Of a DNA stretch of 64,000 nucleotides, positions 34,346 to 43,764 are shown in pieces (position 1 is the first letter of the stretch; the number at the start of each line of letters is the position of its first letter). Under the pieces are notes generated by a model. The model did no database searches. It was given only the letters and a program-made list of their open reading frames with translations, and was not told the origin of the DNA. Made by a program: the position numbers and the translations under genes. This DNA is from Dryococelus australis (lineage: Eukaryota; Arthropoda; Insecta; Phasmatodea; Phasmatidae), in the NCBI GenBank assembly GCA_029891345.1, contig CM056995.1, forward strand, positions 211,743,047 to 211,807,046, in the 5' to 3' direction.

Positions 34346-35277
34346 TACCTTAGTAAAAGAGATACGAACTTAAGAGTTAGATTGCGGTTTATTATTGGCA
34401 TTGCCAAATTTAAAATTTGAAACTTATATCTGGCCTTGGAATATTCCATTTAAAAACAACCCTTCTTATGCATATATTTGAGTTTCTGAGATATTGCGCG
34501 TAATTTTACCGAAATATGATCATAAAACGGAAATGCTTATTGGATAAAATAGAAAGTTCCGAGAGGACATTTTAAAGCAATGGTGCAGACCTGCTATGTA
34601 TTTGGTTAAATCAAGAGCTTCTATTCAAAAGGGTTAGATACAGGAGGGACAGCAAGTACACACACATGCACGACTACGTGCAATACTTTCCCCAGTAAGG
34701 ACTGCCCTGTTTGGAGAATGGTTCAAAAGTAACCATTTTATTTCAACACACTTCTCCCCAGAGTTTCTGCCCAACCCGTGGCTCTACTGTCTTGAATGTC
34801 ACACGTTCAAAGGATACTCTGCACGTAAGTTAATCCCCAAATCCTTTTCCTTTGCACAGCACGGAATGTTACAATCCGCCACCAGAATGGGTAGTTTTTT
34901 TTATTAATGTCACTTATTTGGCCGGAGACTGTTGGTAAGCTTATTTCAGCCATCAAGTAATAAATATTTTTAGACATGGCCCGACTCCTGACAAATACTT
35001 GATTATCTCATTAATAATACGCAAGGCTCTTGTCCTCTCAGCGCTAGTGGAAGCTTACATCAAAGCCAGCGCAACGATTTTTTCACCTTTGAGTTTCATT
35101 ACAAACAACAAAGATAAATAATGCTACAGAACGAACAAAATCACAAGAGAATTTCTTTCCGTTTTCCGAGCAAGTTTCTAGTCCGGAAGGAAGGTAGCGC
35201 CACAATTCTTTCCTTTGCGCCCGTGGCACCATCGTGCGGTGAGACAAGTAACTCACGCTAGTCATCGTCCCTTCTAC
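34346..35277. other. no gene seen
   Basis: Balanced to AT-rich sequence without recognised coding or repeat features. Confidence 0.4.
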
Positions 35278-35280
35278 TTC

Positions 35281-35545
35281 GGGGCCGCGGTGGCTCAACG
35301 GCTAGAGTGCTTGCCTTTCACCAAGGCGAACCGGGCTTGATTCCTGACAGTGTCGCTCCAAGATATTCGCAAGTGGGAATCGTGTCGGACGATGCCGCTG
35401 GTCAGCGGGTCTTCTCGGTGATCTCCCGTTTACTCCGCCGTTGCGGTTTCTGCGCTGCTCCATACTCACCTCGCTTCACATTCATCGGCTTTCAATATCG
35501 TGATGTGAAGTGCCGTCCTAATCTCTTGTCTCCATTTCTTCTATC
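35281..35545 (+). mobile_element. SINE-1, full length
   Basis: The best-preserved head: GGGCCGCGGTGGCTCAACGG (A box) and GGGCTTGATTCC (B box, one change from consensus). The body has GGACGATGCCGCTGGTCAGC and the end has ATCGGCTTTCAATATCG. Confidence 0.9.
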
Positions 35546-36238
35546 CCCCTTTCCACATAATCATTCCGTACGAGGCTCTTGGTGTAAAGTTGGAAGCACG
35601 CTCGAAATACATAGGTTCCCGTCTAGCATGCATTTAGAAAATGTAAAAGGAGGGGGGACATACTTACTGAATTTGGAGGAGGGTGTACTGTTAAACATAT
35701 GCTTTACCACGCTGGTTGCCATCCCTACTACTAAACATGTACTAAACATAAACTAAACATTTGCAGTATGATGGAAAACAAAGTCATAATTTTCTATGTA
35801 GATGTTTTATAAGCATTTAAAATATGATATAAAACATATAGACTACTCATGGCGAGCATGACAGGTTAATTAAGAATACTTTTCACTGTAGAAAGTAATA
35901 TTTCGTATTTTTCATTTTGATCTCAAACCACGCAGTGCGCATGTTGAACTTCCATAATATGTCTATTAAAGAATTTTAAGGGAAGGACATATGCACCCTG
36001 AGACCGTCTTCAAATCCGTGCCAGGGTCCTGTGGGGTGTTGCCCACCCGGAGTGCAGACTGCGTTGCAGGATATGTGTAATACAAGTGTTTAAAACAAGT
36101 TATTTCACATGAAGGGTCCGGCAAACGAAGTAAACTTTGAAGTAAGCACAACAATCCTTCAGCAAACTTCACCCACAGGGCCTTGTACTTCACTAACACA
36201 CGTGGTGGGGGGAGAAGTGTGGACGGAGCCCCGAGGTC
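35546..36238. other. no gene seen
   Basis: AT-rich to 35950, then GC-richer leading into the 77-bp minisatellite. No coding motif. Confidence 0.4.
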
Positions 36239-36546
36239 CAGGGAAGACGCAGTCGGCGGTGTGGCAGTGAGCATCGCGGCCAGGGTCCAGGCAGCGGCGT
36301 TGGAGCCACAGTGTCCAGGGAAGATGCAGTCGGCGGTGTAGCAGTGAACAGCGCGGCCAGGGTCCAGGCAGTGGCGCTGGAGACACAATGTTCAGGGTAG
36401 ATGCAGTCGGTGGTGTGGCAGTGAGCAGCGCGGCCAGGGTTCAGGCAGTGGTGCTGGAGCCACAATGTCTAGGGAAGATGCAGTTGGCGGTGCGGCAACG
36501 AGCAGCGCGGAAAGGGTCCAGGCAGTGGCGCTGGAGCCACAGTGTC
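36239..36546. repeat. 77-bp minisatellite, four units
   Basis: Four units start at 36239, 36316, 36393 and 36470, each CAGGGAAGAYGCAGTCGGCG...GGCGCTGGAGCCACARTGTC. The length is exactly 77 bp in each, with few substitutions. Open frames in several phases come from the repeat, as 77 is not a multiple of three. Confidence 0.95.
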
Positions 36547-37032
36547 CAGGGTGCGAGACCCGGCGAGTCCTTCCAATATGAGTTGACTTTATTGCTCCGA
36601 ACTCCTATTCCCCCTTTTCCCTTCACTCCCTTGGCGTCTTACTAATCGTAACCGCTCATAAACTGTATGATGATAACATCTAGTAATCTTGACTCTATGC
36701 CATTTCTAGTTTAAGTAATTATTCTTATTTAAATTACCTACTTCCACTTATCTTCCTTTTTTTCTTCCACGCTTATGATCTCAAACGGAGGATCATAATA
36801 ACATGAAAAGAAATAACACTTCACACTTGTGTGAAAGGAACTTTGAAAACATCACGCTTAATAGAAACACTATTTACAAGCCCTTCAACCCTGATCGACA
36901 ATTACATTTTCAGACTGTTGCAACTTAAAATATTGTGGATGAATTCTATGATACTAGTTTCGAGCCGTAAATTGAACTTTGCAAAGGAATTTAAGACTAA
37001 TAAAATTATAAGGCTGCCTTCTTAAGTTCCTT
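36547..37032. other. no gene seen
   Basis: AT-rich sequence after the minisatellite, no recognised feature. Confidence 0.4.
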
Positions 37033-37140
37033 AGACGCAGCACGGACGAGGAAAATGCACGCTTGCGCGTAGCGGCGATGGTGCACTTGATGCACATGGC
37101 AGTGTCGCCCTTATCGCTCCCGCACCTGGACCTGAAGCGT
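37033..37140 (-). repeat. dispersed repeat D, copy 3
   Basis: Minus strand: GCGGGAGCGATAAGGGCGAC, ACCATCGCCGCTACGCGCAA and CGTGCTGCGTCT, collinear with copies 1 and 2. Confidence 0.65.
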
Positions 37141-37860
37141 ACCTCCAGGCAGGCGACTGACGGCCATAACATACTATAGTTTTGCCTTGAATACGTCTTT
37201 AAATTTGCAACCTTAGTGGGAGGCTTCCCAGAAAATCCGATGATATCAAAATCGGGGGATACAGTTTGGCATTGCAGCTTCGAATCTGTCGTCTACATTC
37301 AAAGTTATATTATACCACTCGATTTTCAAAGGACAAAAGAATATGTTACGTTGAGTGAGGACTGAAAAACATTAAGGGGGGAGGGGGTGGCGCCGCAATT
37401 TTGAGTCCGTTTCGCCACGTCTCAAAATTTTCGCGCAGTATAACTTTTGACTAGGAGAAGCTACGACGCTCGTTTAAGTTTTAATCGACAGCTCTCGTCA
37501 ATATCAATCGATTGCTTATATAAAAACATTTGTGTGGCGTGATTATGGTGAAATTGTGTGCGTTTAATGTAAAAAATTAAAAAAACCTTAACACAATTTC
37601 AAACTATACTCATCAAAAAGTCAAGTCGAAATACAGAAATCGTATATGGTTGGAAAGAGCACCCCAAAAGCAATCCAGCGATACCCATAAAACTCCATAT
37701 GATCGAGTAAAGCAGTGCCGGGAACGTTAAATAAACATCAAGGCGTCCGAGCGCGTCAACGTGGACGTATTCACGCAAAACAAATGGCCGTGTCCCCAAC
37801 ACAGCCAAACCCAATTTTTAAATATCGAATCTTGACGTTTAACTACTGAGACGTGTATAA
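37141..37860. other. no gene seen
   Basis: Contains a G-run region near 37376-37390. No coding motif or repeat was recognised. Confidence 0.4.
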
Positions 37861-38753
37861 TATGCACAATATGGAGGGTGCAGTCTATTCACAGTTTTTT
37901 CACTTTTTGAATCAAAGATTTGAAAAATCAGCCCATGTAAGACGTGTTTGGTTGTTTCGTAAATATGCCATATATCACAAATATTTTTATTTTTTGTGTT
38001 AATATAAAAGCACCGTCTTTTTGGTTGAATTGAAATTTTAATTATATTTTACTCGCGACCCGCCCCAGCCTCGCTCGGGTGCGATTTGCTAATAAGGCGT
38101 TGTTAAGGTTTACAGCAAGTATATATGTACACTAAATGATTAATGTAACTAACATAAGATTAATACTGTGTTGTTAAAAAAGGCTTCGTAAGTGAACTCC
38201 TATTTTTATTAAAATTTTAAAAAGACAAAACTGGTTACTGTAGGTCATTCTTAAAAGTTACACATATGCTGTCGCGGAATTATTTTGTAGACATTGAGAT
38301 ATACAATTCTGTAGTACATTAATTTGAGGTATCTCTCAGGGTTTAGTCAGCGTAAGCAATGTAAGCGCCCGAAAAGCGACTTTTTCCAACTTGATTAGAA
38401 AAAACCAACATTTCTCTACTATCCTTATATTAAATATCACTGTATTATATACCTGACCTTCTTCAAGAAATTCACTAAATGGCAGTAAAGACAGCATTAA
38501 AATCCATCAAGTAGTTTAGAAGCCTTAGACGAATACACAGACACGCGGCCGGGCGAATACAAATTTAAATATTTCATTTATAGTTAACATGAATAAATAC
38601 ATGGAGGAAAATGAGTGTTGGTAATGCCTAATAACGTACAGTTCTTATGCAAAATATTATTACACTGAGTGAACACGGATGCGGTGCGTTGATCCTTTGG
38701 TACAATTTTCTATACTTTATTCATTCTTGTTTGCATGAAGCGGAGTTATATAT
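37861..38753 (+). repeat. repeat C, copy 3, split by an insertion
   Basis: The left part (to about 38045) has AATCAGCCCATGTAAGACGT. The right part (from about 38557) has GCGGTGCGTTGATCCTTTGG. Together they correspond to copy 2 at 29.4 kb, with a 0.5-kb LINE-like fragment between them. Confidence 0.75.
38046..38556 (+). mobile_element. RTE-like non-LTR fragment inserted in repeat C
   Basis: Starts near CGCGACCCGCCCCAGCCTCG and ends with ATCAAGTAGTTTAGAAGCC and ACACAGACACGCGG. This resembles the start and end blocks of short RTE-type LINE 3' fragments common in insects. No reverse transcriptase frame is present. The family call is by resemblance only. Confidence 0.45.
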
Positions 38754-38757
38754 TTAA

Positions 38758-39465
38758 GGCGCTGGTTTCCCTAGCGCCTGACAGGTAGATTTGGCAAGAG
38801 TCGTACCAGTTGACGGGCATCAGAGACGATTGGACATTCTCCTGATATTTCAGCCTTTCGTCGAGAGATGGCTACATCAGCGACACGTATTAGTAACAAA
38901 ACACAATCGCCATTTTGGGAACGCACGTGTCTCGCTTCTAAGAAACACGGTCCGTTGTGTTAGACGACAGTTTGTCTGTGGCCAAGGATGAGTAGTGTGA
39001 AAAATGAAGAGGGATGCGGCGGAGTGGGGAAAGTGTTACCCTCCTGCAGTGACACACAACAGGATGGCCCGAAGGACGAAATTCTTGTTGACGATGACCT
39101 TCTCATTTCTTCCAACTCCCCCCACCCCCCCTCTTTCCTAACAGTCATTAGCAACTGTAACTACACGAAACAGCTAGCCTTGCCCGTGAATTCTTTGGGC
39201 CTGCATTTATTTCCTTCCTAAACTGAGTCATAAGAAATAATTTTTAATAAGGAAGGCTAAAGAAATTACGGTAAACCTCACAAACGAAATATTAATTTGT
39301 GGTACACTTAAAACATAAATGTTATATTAAATTTGAGTCGACATTATTTTGTAGCAGGTAGTACAAGGTGAAAAAGAAAAATGATGTTTGACACTGATAT
39401 TTACTTTTGATCTTTATTCAGCATATAAGTATGCTCCATGGACCTCCTGCATTAAAATTTTCGTG
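38758..39465 (+). repeat. left arm of the TTAA foldback element
   Basis: Uninterrupted arm, running from GGCGCTGGTTTCCCTAGCGC to GACCTCCTGCATTAAAATTT. It provides the empty site GTTGTGTTAGACGAC for the MITE in the other arm. Confidence 0.9.
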
Positions 39466-40936
39466 ATGACGGGGAATAATATTACCAACCCCAATGTCAT
39501 AGATGTAAGATCTGCGTTCTACAATTCACTGATTTGTTGCTTAACTGTGATTAGTTTCTGAAATTTTTTTTAAACGCAATTACGCTCACAGTTGTGGTTT
39601 TTAGGGCTGCGTAGCTCCCTCAATAATCACTTTAAGGAAAAAGTAATACAAACGTTTTTGTCCTATTTTTCATCAAGAATAACCTGCCAACGTTCATCTT
39701 TGTTGTTTGGAAATACGTATATGAAACGTATATATATATCTTAACATATCACTTAATTTAATTTGCTTATATCAAGCAAACTAGTGCCATAAAATGTTTT
39801 GAAATGAAACGTAAATTATGTTAAGAATTTTTTTGGATTTTTAATTTAATACTTCATATTTTACCTTTATATATAAACTCATAAGAAATGGAGCAGAACA
39901 AACAGCATTATTGCATTCTTAACATATGAAAGTCGATGTATTCTAAACGCGAAATGTTTCCAACAACATTGGAACACGGCCTCACTTACTGATATAACCA
40001 ATACGTGTAGTAATGAAACAAATTTCGGTTCTAAATTTGATTACCACTTCCCAAATTAATTTTATCGTGACGTAACTCACGTTACAATAATATTGCATGA
40101 GCTACTTCTGGCCGTAGTCTTACAGCATATATAGATAGGACTTCGCTGGACGAAATGGGTCTCCCGCGAGAGAACGCGCCGAACAGCTGCAAAATCCAGT
40201 ATGCACTTGGATCGCCCTGGTGCAAGGCAAGCGATCTGACTAGTACATTATGTGTCCCCACAAACGAAAATTAACGAGTTAACTAAAGAGTTATGAAACT
40301 GTTGCATAATAAAATTACTTATTTTCCGAATTCATACTAAAAAATTTTTATTTTCCAAATCCATACTACAATTTATATTATTCAAAAGTTTTAAATGGTA
40401 TATATTCATAATTTAATATTTTTGTATATAATATTACATAATTATCAGTCTTGACATAATGTTATGAAATACAAATAATCCAGGCGGAGCAATATTTCAA
40501 TTTGAATTACAGTATCTAATAGGCAGAAATAGTAAAATTTCGCGAATTCATTTCGTTACAAGATAGACGTCAAACACATACAGTGCAGTCACCTTCGCAA
40601 TTGGATCACAGTTTATTAGACCCGCCCTGCACGCCTCTGAGCCAATAACAGACTTGCAAGTAAACATTTTGCGAATCCCATAACCGCCAGATGTGGGGCA
40701 ACAGCCAATGAACACGCAGCTGAGGCTCCAGTATGCACAAGACTGAGCAGTCAAGCCTACAGGTCACTGAACTCGCGAAATTTTCCTATTCCTACTAATA
40801 TCTTTGAAGTATATGCAGAATGGTTTGTTTATCATAATGCATTCCCCGTTCTGATCACACAACATAAATTACACATTTTAGCCAGTGTAGGACATGTGAA
40901 AAAAATATTAAAAACTTACTGATTTTCCAAAGGATA

Positions 40937-42185
40937 ATAATTTTAATGCAGGAGATCCATGGAGCAAACGTGTATGCTGAATAATGATCAAAAGTAAACA
41001 TTAATATCAAACATCATTTTTCTTTTTCACTTTGTACTACCTGCCATAAAATAACGTCGGCTCAAATTTAAAATTTATCTTTTAAGTGTACCACAAATTA
41101 ATATTTCGTTTGTGAGGTGTACCGTAATTTCTTTAGCATTCCGTATTAAAAATTATTTTTTAAGACGCAGTTCAGGTTGGAAATAAATGCAGGCCCAAAG
41201 AATTCATGAGCAAGGGCCACTGTTTCGTGTAGCTACAGTTGCTAATGACTACTAGGGGGAGAGTTGGAAGAAATGTGAAGGTCATCGTTAATAAGCATTT
41301 TGCCCTAGTGCCATCCTGTTGTGTGTCAGTGCAGGAGAGTAAGCACTTTCCTCCACTTCCCCAACCCTCTTCGTTTTTCACATTTACTCATCCTTACCCA
41401 AAGACAACCTGTCGTCTAAAGGCCCTTACACAATTGAAAACTTTAACATTTGACTTTACTTTTGCTTTCCGACATGTTGTTTCTTATGGAGCTTGACACA
41501 ATGGAACTGTCAAAGGCAAAGTCAACCAATCTTGACTTAACGATTTCGAAAAGTTGAAATTTTAAGTCAAAGTCAAGCAGCCATTTTGCCGAGAACCTAA
41601 CAGAGGTTATGTGGAAAGTGCCTTATTGTATTATGCGGTATATTAAACAAAGCTCGTCTTAAATTAAATAAATGCAAACAAATATAATGCGAAGAAGAAA
41701 TATATGAATTGACATATCTTAATAAAGTAAACAAATGAGTTTTGTTGTTTTGAAATAAACTTTTAATATAAATTTTAAGCTTATTTCTAAAAAAAAAAAA
41801 AAAGTTCCTTAATGCATTCCTGGATAATGTAATTATTTACAAAATAAAATGCACATTTTTAAGAAGCTCGCAGAACCGATATTCAATTGTCTAAACTCTG
41901 ACTTGACAATTGTATTGTGTATTGGTGGTTCCGTCAGAGGAAAGGAAACGTAAAGTCAAATGCTAAAGTTTTCTATTGTGTAGGAAGCTTAACACAACGG
42001 ACCGTGTTTCTTATAAGCGAGACACGCGCCTTCCAAATAATGGCGATTGTGTTTTGTTACTAATACGTGTCGCCATCTCCGTCGAAAAGCTGAAATAACA
42101 GGAGAACGTTCAAGCTTCGTCACTGATGTCCAACAGGTGCGACGCTTGCCAAATCTACCTGCCAGGCGATAGGGAAACCAGCGCC
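40937..42185 (-). repeat. right arm of the TTAA foldback element
   Basis: Inverted match to the left arm, longer because of the 41420-41989 insertion. Shared words include TACCTGCCATAAAATAA, CAACAGGATGGC (GCCATCCTGTTG here) and GGAAACCAGCGCC. Confidence 0.9.
41420..41989. mobile_element. Harbinger-type MITE nested in the right arm
   Basis: 570 bp, flanked by TAA on both sides (41417-41419 and 41990-41992). The inverted termini of about 45 bp contain CACAATTGAAAACTTTAAC and its partner. The 3-bp TAA duplication and the GG..CTTACACA end resemble PIF/Harbinger, including the end of the element at 43.0 kb (GGTGGTTACACACTTGAG). Non-coding. Confidence 0.85.
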
Positions 42186-42215
42186 TTAACGGCCATTTTT
42201 AAATGATGTTCGACA

Positions 42216-42500
42216 GCCATTTTTACATACAGTATCACTGATACATCAGTCAAAAATAATTCGAGACGGAACAAGTTTCTCAGATGTTTCACTGGTCCAA
42301 CAGTCAAAAAATAAACCACTGAGTAAACAGTGGAAAAAAATAACTGACGAATTAGTGGGAAATGTCAATGAAACAATCACTGAAGGTAATATAGCATTTT
42401 TTTCACTGGTTCATCAGTTAAATTCACTGAACTGACTGTTGTATCAGTCAGATACGTTTGACTGATTGAAACAGTGAAATTATCACTGATTCAGATTTAA
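42216..42500. repeat. CACTGA/TCAGTG-rich segment, possible MITE
   Basis: About twenty ACTG or CAGT words lie in 285 bp in both directions, for example ATCACTGATACATCAGTC at left and ACTGATTGAAACAGTG at right. Ends can be partly paired but no clean target duplication was found. Confidence 0.45.
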
Positions 42501-43116
42501 AGTGTGCAAGGGACTCACCGACATCTCCTAATGACAGCAGCCCACTAGTGTATCAGCAACTGTAGGAGTTTCGAGACTATCATCCAGTTACATGTTCATG
42601 TTCATTTGGAGATAGTTTGTCTACCGAGGTATTCCAATTGGGGCCAATTGCAGCTAGGTACCTTTTGATCAGGAAATAAGTTTAAAGTTTTCTCTTAATG
42701 GAATTAATGTTTTAAGAGCAATAATTTCATCTGAAAATAGATAAAAATATGTTTTATGAGTGGTTGAATGGTGTCGTTTCTTTAGATTATTGATGTTGCA
42801 AATTACATTTAATTTATGCAGCCTTGAGTTGTTTCTTTAATTTAGTAACATAATTAATAATCATAGAAGTTGTGTAACATAGAGTTGTCTCTTATATAAT
42901 TAAACAAGGCTAATGATCATAGAATGATACCTATTTGGAACATTGGACTATTTAGGTAATAATAAGATTTGTTTCTTTGTGGATACTTCATTAACAAGAT
43001 TCGTTTCGTATTGGTAGTGTGGTAGTACTGTAATGGTGGTTACACACTTGAGCATTCGTTCGTGCGCGGTCGGTTCGTTCTGTTCGTGCGCGGTGCGATC
43101 TGCCTAGTGAATACCT

Positions 43117-43136
43117 GTTCGCGAGCGCTCGCGAAC
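43117..43136. promoter_or_regulatory. 20-bp perfect palindrome in the Harbinger left end
   Basis: GTTCGCGAGCGCTCGCGAAC, amid several GTTCG and CGAAC words between 43065 and 43160. Subterminal repeats of this kind are plausible binding sites for the element's own proteins and for replication-linked hairpins. The role is inferred. Confidence 0.5.
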
Positions 43137-43764
43137 GAGCCGAACGCTATCGAACAACTGTCGATTTTTTGGGAATGCTCAAAGGAAGTCAGATGTTCGC
43201 CTGTACTCAGTGTGTACGTGTATTTGGACTAGCGCGTAGTGTTCGCTGCGAATCATGGAGTGGCTTGCCGAAGAATGTTTGCGTTTAATTGACATTTACA
43301 AAGAGAATCCTGTAATATGGAACCCTCAGCATGGGCTTTATTATAATAAAGTCACAAACACGATGCGTGGGTTAATATAGCCTGACAGTATGGATGTTCT
43401 GCCGCAGAAGTTAAGAAGAACATGGACAGTATGCTCGCTAGCTTCCGTCGTGAGAAAGCAAAGGGAAAGAAGAGTATTGGGACTGGCATAGGTAAGTCAA
43501 CAAATGATGTTGAATGAACATGTTAATATGGATGCAACAATGTTGACTAGTTTTGTAAAGGTGATGTTTACACATCAAAATGGTTTGCATTCAAGAGAAT
43601 AGCTTTCCTGTTGGACAGAGATAAATCGAGAAACACTGTCAACTCTATGGACGTGGATGTAAGTAACCATCCGCATTTGAACGCCAGACAATACACATAC
43701 AAGCATAAAGGTTATAAATAAACAAACATAAAGAAATAATTATATGCAACCAACATAGCAAAAG

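Larger units (their letters stand above)
38758..42185. mobile_element. 3.4-kb foldback element with TTAA target duplication
   Basis: Bounded by GGCGCTGGTTTCCCTA at left and its inverted copy at right, and flanked on each side by TTAA (38754-38757 and 42186-42189). The arms are about 700 bp and close to 90% alike by eye. The right arm is interrupted by a 570-bp MITE. The middle (39466-40936) is AT-rich and has no transposase. TTAA duplication is the hallmark of piggyBac-type transposition, but the termini are not the usual CCC(T/A) form, so the superfamily is inferred. Confidence 0.85.

Noticed and set aside
35307-35756. 149-codon plus-strand frame
   Set aside because: The first half is SINE-1 and the rest has no motif.
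35966-36645. Several Ala/Pro/Cys-rich frames
   Set aside because: They come from the 77-bp minisatellite, which is open in more than one phase.
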